Below are positions 18,846-28,057 of a stretch of DNA of 64,000 nt, in pieces (the first letter of the stretch is position 1; every line of letters starts with the position of its first letter). Origin of the DNA: Candidatus Poribacteria bacterium. Its GTDB lineage: Bacteria > Poribacteria > WGA-4E > WGA-3G. A program made the translations under genes and the position numbers. The notes under the pieces were generated by a model. It was not told where the DNA came from. It did not search any database and saw only the letters and a program-made list of their open reading frames with translations. The stretch lies in NCBI GenBank assembly GCA_009841255.1, contig VXMD01000018.1, positions 86,438 to 150,437 of the forward strand, given 5' to 3'.

Positions 18846-20324
18846 ATGCCTAAACTATTTGTCAAAAATTTTATAAACATCCGCGAAGCAGAAATTGATA
18901 TGGATAAAACTTTGGTGGTTTTCATCGGTGAGACCGCCAGCGGGAAAAGCGTCCTTGCGAAGTTGCTCTACCTTTTCCAAGAGTTAATCCGTGACTTTCG
19001 CCAATACATCAGGCAAATTAATACCTACCCCCCAGAACATCTGAAAATATCCGGTCAGGAAGTGTCAACGGTGTTTCGCACGCAAATTGCCCGTAAATTC
19101 CGTGAGTTTTTTGGTGATGCGACAGGGTTTCCAACACTGAATGGCAGTCAGCAAGAGGACGTAAACCTTAAACGGAAACCGACCGGGGACTCGCCGATAG
19201 CCGATGGCCGCTTTGAAATCACCTACCACTATACAGCGGAAAGTGCGATCAGATTGATATTAACCGATGAGGAATCGCTCCATATCGAATTACCCGCCGT
19301 TATGGACAAAGTTGAAGACCTCTGTTACAACTTATTGGAAAAACTGAAAAGCGTTGACATAAAGCCGTCTCACAGTATCGCAACGGAACCGGAGTCTGGG
19401 AAAGAAACAGATGCGTCCGCAGAGGATACCCCACAGAGAAATAAAAACACCGACCAATTCCACTATATTTTGAATATGGCAATCGGAATGAGTGACATCA
19501 CGGAGACATTAGCGGGTAAACATCGCGACGGTCTCTTCATTCCCGCAGATAGGAATATTGCTTCCAACTATCCAGATGCCCTAAAAAGAATCTTCTATGG
19601 TGGTATCAAAAGCGATCTTCATACGCGTACTGCCACCCGTTCACGTGCCAATCTGCATCTGATTGCACGCTTTTTGGAAAAAAATGAAGAATTCCTTGAT
19701 ACCTTTAGCACGCAGAACTTTCGGAACCTTTTTGACGAAAGAATTGCGGAAGAAGCCAAAGAGGTTGATAAACCGATAATGGAATTCCTGCTCAAGAAGA
19801 TTTCCCTTATCTTAAACGGTGAATATGAAACAATAGACAAGATTTCTCAATCTCGACTTTTTTCCCATCCGACCGGTGAGAACACAACTTTTTTAGAAAA
19901 TGCATCGACAGGGCAGCAAAATCTCATTCGAATCCTACAAGATGCTTTCATGAGTATGCTTTACAATGAAATGGTTTTTCGCGTGATTGAAGAACCCGAA
20001 GCACATCTCCATCCAGCAACGCAGAAACACCTGATGCATATCATTGCCTTGATGCGGAATCACATTGATAGCCAGATCGTTATGACCACCCACAGTCCGT
20101 ATCTTTTGGCGGTGCTTAAAAACCTCTTAACCGCCGGACGACGGTCAAAGAAGAATCCAAAAGCCGCTGCTGAAATAGAGGGGCGTATCCCAAAGTTATG
20201 TTGGCTCATGCCTGAAGATGTGGAAGTTTATCACCTTAAAGACGGGATAAGCCGTGCCATTGTCCAGCCGAAAAAGAAATCGATTCTGCCGAATCCGCTT
20301 GCTGACCTTCTTACAGGATTTTGA
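18846..20324 (+). CDS. AAA ATPase (ABC/RecF-like, AAA_21 type) between two channel genes
   Basis: The 492-residue ATPase has Walker A GETASGKSV near residues 28-36. A long middle region follows, then signature STGQQNLIRIL and Walker B FRVIEEPEAHLHP near 380. The H-loop is VMTTHSPYLLAVL. It has no fused nuclease. CTGGAGG precedes the ATG 70 bases after channel A, and channel B begins 61 bases after its stop, so the three genes are probably one operon. OLD/AAA_21 ATPases often drive effectors in defence systems, and here the obvious partners are ion channels. That role is an inference. Confidence 0.88.
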   Translation: MPKLFVKNFINIREAEIDMDKTLVVFIGETASGKSVLAKLLYLFQELIRDFRQYIRQINTYPPEHLKISGQEVSTVFRTQIARKFREFFGDATGFPTLNGSQQEDVNLKRKPTGDSPIADGRFEITYHYTAESAIRLILTDEESLHIELPAVMDKVEDLCYNLLEKLKSVDIKPSHSIATEPESGKETDASAEDTPQRNKNTDQFHYILNMAIGMSDITETLAGKHRDGLFIPADRNIASNYPDALKRIFYGGIKSDLHTRTATRSRANLHLIARFLEKNEEFLDTFSTQNFRNLFDERIAEEAKEVDKPIMEFLLKKISLILNGEYETIDKISQSRLFSHPTGENTTFLENASTGQQNLIRILQDAFMSMLYNEMVFRVIEEPEAHLHPATQKHLMHIIALMRNHIDSQIVMTTHSPYLLAVLKNLLTAGRRSKKNPKAAAEIEGRIPKLCWLMPEDVEVYHLKDGISRAIVQPKKKSILPNPLADLLTGF

Positions 20325-20385
20325 CGCAGAGCACTCCCCGCTGCCCTATTATAAAAAAATAGAAACCAAGGTAAAAAAACGACAG

Positions 20386-21543
20386 ATGTACGAGAAGCAC
20401 GGAGAAACAATCAAAGCACAAACCTTCCTTGATGCATTGCAAAGCGATGCTGTATCTGTTACTTTCACGAATTGCACGATTGAAGGGGTTGTTGATCTTT
20501 TTTTTCTGGAATTGGAGCGGGATGAAAAGGATCGTATCCTTCTGAATAAGAAACTCTCCTGCATCGGGTGTACGTTTAAAAACATCGTTAATTTCCGGAC
20601 GGTCGTCTTCCAACAAGAGGTGGATTTTCGGCGTACCCTCTTTGAGGCAGACCTCGATTTCGATGAAGCGATTCTACACGGCACCTGTGCCTTCCGTGAA
20701 GCCATCTTTCAGAGACGTGCGGATTTTCACAGTGTGATTTTCCATAGGAGTGCCAGTTTTTGGCGGGCGAGATTTCACAATGTCGCTGATTTCCATAGGG
20801 TTCAATTCCGTGAAAACGCAGTTTTTCATGAGGCTAACTTCTTCACTGAAGCCAATTTTCGGCGTGTATTGTTCCAAGGTATCCTCGACTGCACAGGGAC
20901 CTGGTTTTCTGAAACGATAGCGTTCAACAACGCCACATTTTTCGGTACCGCCAACTTTACTGCCGCACAGTTTGTCTCTGTCGCTACTTTCCGCGACGTT
21001 AAGTATATCCCAAATACACTCTTCCACGCCGTGAAAGCCAAACTTAGCAGAAAACAGCATCGTCCGACTGAGTTCTACTTAGACAGTCGCCATATAGACG
21101 AAGTTGCGAGTCCTTTTTTTAAGAGGTACGTCGCCGACCAGCAGTTCATACGTGAATTCAATCAGGCAAATCCGATATTGGCACAGTTATGGCGATGGAG
21201 TTCTGACTACGGTCGGAGTCTGACACTTTGGGCGTTCTGGTCTCTTTTCTTTGCGTTTCTGTTCGCGCTTGCTTACCTGCCGCTCCCGACGTGGGTGCCA
21301 GATTGGATGCAAGACTGGTCCCCCCACTTTCATCAAACGACGGGTGCTTACAGCGACGAGCCACTAACGTTTTGGAACTGTTTCTATTTCAGCATTGTTA
21401 CCTTCACAACGCTTGGTTTCGGAGATGTCGTCGCCGACAATGCCGCAGCGCGTTTTCTCGTTACACTGGAAGTCATCTTTGGGTATATGATGTTAGGTGG
21501 ATTAATCAGCATCTTCTCAAACAAACTGGCGAGTCGGAGTTAA
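20386..21543 (+). CDS. Pentapeptide-repeat protein fused to a two-TM potassium-channel domain (B)
   Basis: This paralogue of the 17612 gene has the same plan in 385 residues: Phe-centred pentapeptide repeats (VDFRRTLFEADLDFDEAIL), a shared linker (RPTEFYLDS...VASPFFKRYVADQQFIREF), and two membrane helices around SIVTFTTLGFGDVVADN. The C-terminus GGLISIFSNKLASRS is nearly identical to that of A, while the repeat domain has diverged. The start is ATG 20386, by alignment with A. The longer open frame overlaps the ATPase gene. Conservation of the channel and divergence of the solenoid suggest different inputs and the same output. Confidence 0.88.
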   Translation: MYEKHGETIKAQTFLDALQSDAVSVTFTNCTIEGVVDLFFLELERDEKDRILLNKKLSCIGCTFKNIVNFRTVVFQQEVDFRRTLFEADLDFDEAILHGTCAFREAIFQRRADFHSVIFHRSASFWRARFHNVADFHRVQFRENAVFHEANFFTEANFRRVLFQGILDCTGTWFSETIAFNNATFFGTANFTAAQFVSVATFRDVKYIPNTLFHAVKAKLSRKQHRPTEFYLDSRHIDEVASPFFKRYVADQQFIREFNQANPILAQLWRWSSDYGRSLTLWAFWSLFFAFLFALAYLPLPTWVPDWMQDWSPHFHQTTGAYSDEPLTFWNCFYFSIVTFTTLGFGDVVADNAAARFLVTLEVIFGYMMLGGLISIFSNKLASRS

Positions 21544-21566
21544 TTCACCGTAGAAAAGGGTTCTCT

Positions 21567-23984
21567 ATGCCAACCAGAATTTTACAGACATTCTTCGTTG
21601 TTATCTTCATCGTATTTGCTTCCACAACATACATAACAGCACATGACTCCGCGCCGTCATCGACTGCGGACTATTTTGACTATATCACGCTTTTCTCTCA
21701 GGGACGTATCACGCGTTTTACGGAGATGCCGATTCGGGTGTATATCTCACCTGTCCTGAAAGAGAGTCCATACCTCCCTGAAATCCGATACGCCATGCAA
21801 GCGTGGCAGACTGCTAGTGATGGGATTCTCCTGTTTGAAGAAACCGAGACCCCTCAGAACGCAGATATCCGTGTGAGTTGGGGATATACCGGTCTCCTCG
21901 CTGATTTCCAAGATACGAGACTCGGTAGTGCGGAGTTAACACGCCTCAAAGATAGCGTCCAAATCGGCACATTTTCTAACGGATTAGAAGTCGGTTCTAC
22001 CACTGCAGTTGAAGACCGATCCACCGAAACAGAACAGGAGATCAGTTTTACAGTCGAGGTTATCCTGATGTTAGAAGGTTACGGAACTGTCGGGGAATTG
22101 TCGCAGGAAGAGATGCGAACGGTATGCATCCACGAATTCGGGCACGCAATCGGCTTGTGGGGACACAGTCCACATCCCGGAGACATCTGTTATCCGACAG
22201 CAACGGCACAACAGCCCTCTGACCGCGATATAGTGACGCTGCGTAAACTCTATAACACCCCCCTTAATACACCACAACACGATGTCGCCATCAAGGTCCT
22301 GAAAACCGAGATTGAACAGAAACCGTATGCAGACCCTCAAACACAGCTGCGGACACGCTATCTGCTCGGAGCCGTCTACTTCGACAAAGGCGACATACCC
22401 GCCGCTATCGCTACCTTCCAAACCTGTAGGACCTTAAATCCCAAGTTTCAACCCGCAATAGAAAAACTCATTCAAATCTACCACGAAACAGGAAAGACCG
22501 ATCAAGCCATAGCACTTGTTGAGAAACGGGTCGCGGAGAAACCGGCGGCAGCGGATTACAATACGCTCGGCATCTTCTACTATGACAAAAAGGACGTTGA
22601 AAAGGCGGTACAAGCCTTTGAAAAGGCACTGCACATCGCACCCTATCACAAAGCCGCACGGCGAAACCTACATCAACTCCTCCGAGCAAAAGGCTTCAAA
22701 GCACTGGCATCAAAGGATTTCGAGACTGCCACAACCACTTTTGAAAGGGTGCTGCAGATGGAGCCGCTCGACGCGCCTACCTATCAACTGATGGGCAATG
22801 GATACGCCCAAGCCGGGCAATTTGAACAGGCGATCCACTACTATCAGAAAGCGATTGACCTGAATCCTGTCGACGTGCTGACACAGCATAACTTCGCACA
22901 CTGCTATAACAATTACGGTGTATCGCTACGAAACCGTGGAAAATGGGACGAGGCGATTGATGCGTATCGCAACGCTTTAAGGTTGATGCCGACGCTCCAA
23001 ATCGCCCGAACGAACCTGAGCGACGCATTTACCCGAAAGGCGAATGCACATAGTGAAGTAGGCGAATTAGACGAAGCCGTGGCGGCGTATCTCGAATTAC
23101 AGAAACTCCATCCGGATGAAATGCATATCCGTAATTTGCTCGGAGAACTGTATCTGAAAAAAGGGGACTACGCCGAGGCGTTGTCGGTATTTCAGCACGT
23201 CTATACCGTTAATCCCAACGCTGATCACGCCTTACATAACCTGATCGCCGCCTATCATCATTATGCCCGAAGCCTTAGCGATACGGAAGATTACACGACA
23301 GCGATTCAACTGCTTGAAGAGGCACTCCGACTCGCGCCTACTGATCTGAATTTACGGCTGAGTCTGGCGAATGCATACCAAGGTGCTGAAGACTACGAGC
23401 GTGCCGCTACGGAAATATCACGCGTTTTGGCGCAATCACCGGGAAATCTACAGGCACAAGAGGAGCAGATTAACCTGAAAATCCGACGGGGTAACGCGCT
23501 AATGCGGCAACGGCAGCACACCGCCGCGCTCGCGGAATTTGAGGCGATTCCCGAATCCGCGCGCGACATCGAGATTTATAACACCATCGGTTATCTCCAT
23601 CTCGTGGAAGGTGAACACGCGAAAGCGTTCGCTGGTTTTGAAACTGTGCTACGGAAAGACCCGATTAACAGGCCCGCTTTTAGGAACCTACTGTCGTTAG
23701 AATCCCAGTTGATTCGTAGACGTCGGAATGAAATGAGAGAGGCTACCCTCGTCCAGGTCCGATGCCTCCTCGCTATCGCCTTGATGCATCGAAAACAGTC
23801 GACCGCGGCGGTGGAAAAATATCAGCTTGCGCTGACGTCTGGTAGGAAATTTGGTAAATCTGAAGAGATAGATTCGCGCCTTATTGAAACGGGTAGACGA
23901 CTCGCCAATTGGTTCCAGCAACATGGGGACGCTGAAAACCGTGAGATGATTCTCGATTGGGTCGAAGAGCACGGTGGTAACTGA
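21567..23984 (+). CDS. Exported matrixin-like metalloprotease with TPR array
   Basis: The 805-residue protein has a signal peptide (TFFVVIFIVFASTTYITA) and a metalloprotease domain with HEFGHAIGLWGHSPHPGDI. This is a metzincin-like HExxHxxG motif whose third His is one residue later than usual. Then come at least ten TPR-like repeats to the C-terminus (AIATFQTCRTLNP, AVQAFEKALHIAP, AIHYYQKAIDLNP). The start is ATG 21567 with AAGGG upstream, 23 bases after channel B, so it may belong to the same transcript. The protease probably acts outside the cytoplasm on a partner held by the TPRs. The substrate is unknown. Confidence 0.88.
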   Translation: MPTRILQTFFVVIFIVFASTTYITAHDSAPSSTADYFDYITLFSQGRITRFTEMPIRVYISPVLKESPYLPEIRYAMQAWQTASDGILLFEETETPQNADIRVSWGYTGLLADFQDTRLGSAELTRLKDSVQIGTFSNGLEVGSTTAVEDRSTETEQEISFTVEVILMLEGYGTVGELSQEEMRTVCIHEFGHAIGLWGHSPHPGDICYPTATAQQPSDRDIVTLRKLYNTPLNTPQHDVAIKVLKTEIEQKPYADPQTQLRTRYLLGAVYFDKGDIPAAIATFQTCRTLNPKFQPAIEKLIQIYHETGKTDQAIALVEKRVAEKPAAADYNTLGIFYYDKKDVEKAVQAFEKALHIAPYHKAARRNLHQLLRAKGFKALASKDFETATTTFERVLQMEPLDAPTYQLMGNGYAQAGQFEQAIHYYQKAIDLNPVDVLTQHNFAHCYNNYGVSLRNRGKWDEAIDAYRNALRLMPTLQIARTNLSDAFTRKANAHSEVGELDEAVAAYLELQKLHPDEMHIRNLLGELYLKKGDYAEALSVFQHVYTVNPNADHALHNLIAAYHHYARSLSDTEDYTTAIQLLEEALRLAPTDLNLRLSLANAYQGAEDYERAATEISRVLAQSPGNLQAQEEQINLKIRRGNALMRQRQHTAALAEFEAIPESARDIEIYNTIGYLHLVEGEHAKAFAGFETVLRKDPINRPAFRNLLSLESQLIRRRRNEMREATLVQVRCLLAIALMHRKQSTAAVEKYQLALTSGRKFGKSEEIDSRLIETGRRLANWFQQHGDAENREMILDWVEEHGGN

Positions 23985-24026
23985 TTTTTGGAGAATCGCG
24001 AGTACAACTCGCTCTACAGAAAGCGG

Positions 24027-24060
24027 CTAAAAAAGAAAGGTCGGACGAAAAGCCCGACCT
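24027..24060 (-). terminator. Intrinsic terminator of the 24092-24613 gene
   Basis: AGGTCGG (24038-24044) pairs with CCGACCT (24054-24060), and on the minus strand the stem is followed by TTTCTTTTTT. It lies 32 bases after the stop codon, between convergent genes. Confidence 0.75.
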
Positions 24061-24091
24061 GAAAGGTAATAACGAATAAGACGTGCGTTTG

Positions 24092-24613
24092 CTACTGTCT
24101 GGCACCACCGCCACCGCGACGGTCCCCACCACCACGCCAACGGTTCATACGTTGCTGCTGTTGCATCTGACGCTCTTTGGTCAATGCGTTGAGTTTCGTC
24201 ATCTGCTCTTCAGTCAAAACCTCTTTGAGACTCATTTGGAACTCTTTACCGACGGTTACCGCAAAACTTTGCATCTCCGCCATAGCTGCTCGTCTATCGT
24301 CGGATGCCTGTGCCTCTTTCATCTTCGCTTCAAATTTATCGCGAGCCGTCTGATAGATAGGGCGTGCCTTAATGAGTGTGTCATCATCGACTTTCAGCGC
24401 AAAGGTCAAATCGACCCAAGAATCATCGACTAAAGAAGCGGGGTTCATCATTCCCGTCATTCCTCCGCCACCCCGGTTGCCGCCTTGACGGTTTCCACGT
24501 TGACCTTGTGCGTTCCGGTCGGGACGCTGTGCTGACGTTGCGTGCTCAAAAACAAACAAACCTACGATTGCGATAACTGCGATTGCACCGATTGCCAAAA
24601 ATTTCTGCTTCAT
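24092..24613 (-). CDS. Exported Gly/Arg-rich Spy/LTXXQ-like protein
   Basis: The 173-residue protein has a signal peptide or single membrane anchor (FLAIGAIAVIAIVGLFVFE). A Gly/Arg/Asn-rich segment (about 33-58) is followed by a helical domain with VGKEFQMSLKEVLTEEQMTKLNAL, resembling the LTxxQ repeats of periplasmic Spy/CpxP chaperones. The tail is rich in Gln, Arg and Gly. It may be a periplasmic stress protein, but the sequence resemblance is short. An AAGAAAA leader precedes the ATG, and a terminator follows. Confidence 0.7.
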   Translation of the reverse strand: MKQKFLAIGAIAVIAIVGLFVFEHATSAQRPDRNAQGQRGNRQGGNRGGGGMTGMMNPASLVDDSWVDLTFALKVDDDTLIKARPIYQTARDKFEAKMKEAQASDDRRAAMAEMQSFAVTVGKEFQMSLKEVLTEEQMTKLNALTKERQMQQQQRMNRWRGGGDRRGGGGARQ

Positions 24614-24780
24614 TTTCTTTTCTCCTATTGGAATTTTGATTTTGTGAATGCCTCTAATGCTTTTTGAAAGACGTTCACAATTGGGTTCTGCCTTTTTAGT
24701 CAGATCTGTTCGGAAAAGGTTCGTTTTTTAATTTCTTTCTTTAAATGCAAGGATATGTTTATAGGGGCTTAATATTGGTA

Positions 24781-24801
24781 GGCGAGGTTTCTAACCTCGC
24801 C
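24781..24801. repeat. Perfect palindrome GGCGAGGTT-TCT-AACCTCGCC
   Basis: A 9-bp perfect stem with a 3-base loop lies in the 308-bp gap before the restriction-methyltransferase. It belongs to the same GGGCGAGGTT family as the palindrome inside hyuA. No other gene is seen in 24614-24921. Confidence 0.75.
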
Positions 24802-24845
24802 GATCTTTCCAAGCAGGTAGCACGTTATAGTCTCTACACTTTCTC

Positions 24846-24875
24846 TTGCAATTGACCTTCACATCCGTGTATAAT
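24846..24875 (+). promoter_or_regulatory. Sigma-70-type promoter for the restriction-methyltransferase
   Basis: TTGCAA (24846-24851) and a perfect TATAAT (24870-24875) are 18 bases apart, 46 bases before the GTG at 24922. Confidence 0.55.
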
Positions 24876-24921
24876 TGGCATTACCCTCAATTCAATTGAC
24901 GAAAATACGCGGAGAAAACTC

Positions 24922-27900
24922 GTGCCGACACTCAACATCAAACTGACACATAAACCCATCAAAAACTACTACACCGAACTTGCGGAATACGCGAAAGTCG
25001 GCGTAGAACACGAAGGCGCAGTCCGAACCGCATTCCAAAACCTACTCCAACACTACTGCCGACAAGCAGACCTCATCCTCGTCTGTGAAAAGACACGTTA
25101 CACCCCACAGAAAAGGCGAATCCAGATAGACGGTGAAGTTGTTGACGCATTCGACTTGCCACATGGACACTGGGAAGCAAAAGATGCACACGACGACCTG
25201 CCTACAGAAGCACGGAAGAAATTGGAAGCAGGCTACCCGTTTAAAAATATCATCGTTCAGTCGCCGACCCACGCACTCCTCTATCAAAACGGACACCTCC
25301 GACTTGATGTAGACCTCACGGATCCAAGCAACCTTATCAATCTGTTAAACATCTTCTTTGCGTATCGGGAAGAAAACATCGTCGATTGGTACGCCGCCGT
25401 TGAAGAATTCAAAGAAAAGGTCCCGGTGTTAGGGCGCGGTGTCACAAAGCGTATTGAGACCGAAATGCAGGATAATCCCGAATTCCGACAAGCATTCGGG
25501 AATTTCCATCAACAATGCCGCGCATCTATTGACCCGAACCTCACCGAGGCACAGGTTGAAGAAATGCTTATCCAACACCTTCTCACCGAGCGAATTTTCC
25601 GCACCGTCTTTGACAATCCTGATTTTACCAACAGAAACATCATTGCCCAAGAAATTGAGAAGGTGATTCAGATCCTCACCCGTCGTTCTCCGAGTCGTTC
25701 CGAGTTCCTCCGTCCTCTGGATCCGTTCTACGTTGCGATTGAGAAAACCGCCGCCACCATCACCGATTTCTCACAGAAACAGGCTTTCCTAAATACTGTT
25801 TACGAGCAGTTCTTTCAAGGTTTCTCCGTTGATATCGCTGACACGCATGGTATCGTCTACACACCACAGTCAATCGTCGATTTCATGGTGAAAAGCGTTG
25901 ATCACGTTCTCGTGACTGAATTCGGACGCTCATTGTCGAATATGGGTGTTCACATTATCGATCCATTTGTCGGTACTGGGAACTTCATCGTCCGACTCAT
26001 GCAGGAGATTCGGGGGCAGCGATTGCCACAGAAATACCGTGAGGAGCTCCATTGCAATGAGGTGATGCTGCTCCCTTACTACATCGCCAGTCTGAACATT
26101 GAGCACGCCTATTATGAGAAGACCGGCAATTATGAACCTTTTCCACATATCTGCTTCGTGGATACGTTTGATACGTTCGGTCTGATGGACGCACCCCACC
26201 AAACTGGAGAGTTCACCTATTTTACGCCGGAGAATACGCTGCGGGTGGAGGAGCAGAAAGAGGTTCCAATGTTTGTTGTTATCGGAAATCCACCCTATAA
26301 TGCCAGACAGGCAAACGAGAACGATAACAACAAAAATAAGCCGCACGCAGGGGTTGATGGTCGGGTGCGCGCGACATACGCCGCCGCTTCGAGCGCACAA
26401 CTGAAAAATAAACTCTATGATCCCTATGTGAAAGCAATTCGGTGGGCAACAGACAAACTGGGTGATGCAGGCATTGTCGTATTCGTGACAAATAATAGTT
26501 TTATCGACGCACAGATGTTTGATGGCATGCGGCAACATCTTGTAGATGAGTTTGATACACTCTATATTCTGGATTTAGGTGGTAATATCCGTAAGGGACA
26601 GCCGGGAGATTCCAATGTGTTCGGCATTCAGGTCGGAGTGAGTATCAATGTCCTCATAAAATCAAAACAAAATCAAGGGTTTCCAGCACGTATCTTGTAT
26701 AATGACGAAACGGCAGATCTGCCTAAAGAACGGACATTTGCGTTTCTAGAGGAAAAGCAGAACATCGGCAATTTGGAATGGCAGGAACTGACACCCGATA
26801 AACGACAGACATGGCTCACGGCGGATCTCCACACCGATTTTGACACCTTTATCCCCATGGGAAGCAAATCCGCAAAGGCAACCCGGGGCGTTGTAGAGGA
26901 TGCCTTTTTTAAAACCTATAGTGTTGGTGTGCTAACAGCCCGTGATGCCTGGGCTTACAACTTCAACCGAAACGCCCTTGCTGAAAATATGCAAGCGATG
27001 ATGGAATTTTATAACTCAGAGGTATCTAAGTGGGAACGACGCGTTAAACGGGCACAAAGTGTTGATGCTTTTGTATCAACCGACAGTAGAAAAATAAAAT
27101 GGACAGATCGATTGAAGACAGAACTAACAAAGGGCAGATTAGTCGAGTTCGCACCGGAACAGATAAGGAATTCTCTTTATCGTCCATTTACAAAATCTAA
27201 CCTCTACTTTGATAAATTGATGAACCAGCGGACTTACTTGTTCCCTTCTATCTTTCCAACACCTGATACTGAGCTGGATAATCGTGTGATATGGCTCAAA
27301 GTTGGACAAGAGTGGCCAATGTTCGCGCTAATGGCAAACCAAATTCCTGAAGCCCTACCCCAAGGGGCCTCTCAATGCTTCCCCTTCTACACCTACAACG
27401 AAGATGGGGCAAATCGGCGCGAAAACATCACCGATTGGGCACTGTCCCAGTTTCGAACGCATTACCGAAACGACACTATCACAAAGTGGGGCATCTTCCA
27501 CTATACCTACGGGATCCTGCATCATCCCAATTATCGCGAGCGGTATCAGGAAAATCTCAAGCGAGACTTACCACATATCCCTTTTGCCGAAGACTTCTGG
27601 GGATTTGCCAACGCGGGTGCGCGGTTGGCAGACATCCACATCAACTACGAATCGCAACCCGAATACGATAAACTTAATCCCACAGAGACACCAGGGATGC
27701 AAGTGGATATGTCTATAGAGCGGATGAAATTCTCCAAAGATAAGACGCAATTGAGATACAACGACTTTCTGACATTAGAGGGTATCCCTCTGGAGGTGTT
27801 TGATTATCGGTTGGGAAATCGGTCTGCGCTGGAGTGGGTGGTGGATCAGTATCGTGTCAAAATAGATAAACGGAGCGGCATCGTCAACAATCCGAATCGC

Positions 27901-27996
27901 GAGGAAGACCCGGAGTATATCCTCCGCTTGATTGGGCAGGTGATTACGGTGAGTCTGGAGACGGTAGATATTGTTAACGGATTGCCTGCGCTTTAG
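24922..27996 (+). CDS. Single-chain restriction-modification enzyme (type IIG / ISP-like)
   Basis: The 1024-residue protein joins a nuclease-like N-terminus (DGEVVDAFDLPHGHWEAKD, an ExK site at about residues 70-90) to an N6-adenine methyltransferase. Motif I is IDPFVGTGNF near 346 and motif IV is VIGNPPYNA near 455. A large C-terminal region should hold target recognition. LlaBIII-like type ISP enzymes add a helicase between these parts. None is seen here, so type IIG is the closer match. It likely protects self DNA by adenine methylation and cuts unmodified DNA. It opens a defence cluster that continues to 32.2 kb. Confidence 0.88.
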   Translation: MPTLNIKLTHKPIKNYYTELAEYAKVGVEHEGAVRTAFQNLLQHYCRQADLILVCEKTRYTPQKRRIQIDGEVVDAFDLPHGHWEAKDAHDDLPTEARKKLEAGYPFKNIIVQSPTHALLYQNGHLRLDVDLTDPSNLINLLNIFFAYREENIVDWYAAVEEFKEKVPVLGRGVTKRIETEMQDNPEFRQAFGNFHQQCRASIDPNLTEAQVEEMLIQHLLTERIFRTVFDNPDFTNRNIIAQEIEKVIQILTRRSPSRSEFLRPLDPFYVAIEKTAATITDFSQKQAFLNTVYEQFFQGFSVDIADTHGIVYTPQSIVDFMVKSVDHVLVTEFGRSLSNMGVHIIDPFVGTGNFIVRLMQEIRGQRLPQKYREELHCNEVMLLPYYIASLNIEHAYYEKTGNYEPFPHICFVDTFDTFGLMDAPHQTGEFTYFTPENTLRVEEQKEVPMFVVIGNPPYNARQANENDNNKNKPHAGVDGRVRATYAAASSAQLKNKLYDPYVKAIRWATDKLGDAGIVVFVTNNSFIDAQMFDGMRQHLVDEFDTLYILDLGGNIRKGQPGDSNVFGIQVGVSINVLIKSKQNQGFPARILYNDETADLPKERTFAFLEEKQNIGNLEWQELTPDKRQTWLTADLHTDFDTFIPMGSKSAKATRGVVEDAFFKTYSVGVLTARDAWAYNFNRNALAENMQAMMEFYNSEVSKWERRVKRAQSVDAFVSTDSRKIKWTDRLKTELTKGRLVEFAPEQIRNSLYRPFTKSNLYFDKLMNQRTYLFPSIFPTPDTELDNRVIWLKVGQEWPMFALMANQIPEALPQGASQCFPFYTYNEDGANRRENITDWALSQFRTHYRNDTITKWGIFHYTYGILHHPNYRERYQENLKRDLPHIPFAEDFWGFANAGARLADIHINYESQPEYDKLNPTETPGMQVDMSIERMKFSKDKTQLRYNDFLTLEGIPLEVFDYRLGNRSALEWVVDQYRVKIDKRSGIVNNPNREEDPEYILRLIGQVITVSLETVDIVNGLPAL

Positions 27997-28057
27997 TAAA
28001 CATACACTGTATGCCGTAATCCGTTGACTAATGCCGCTTAAAACAAGGAGATCAGTG

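Noticed and set aside
21228..21566. N-terminal extension of the matrixin frame
   Set aside because: It lies over the channel B membrane region in another frame. ATG 21567 starts a clean signal peptide.
24922..27996. HsdM-type methylase of a type I system
   Set aside because: No hsdS or hsdR genes are adjacent, and the protein carries its own nuclease-like ExK region and long C-terminus.
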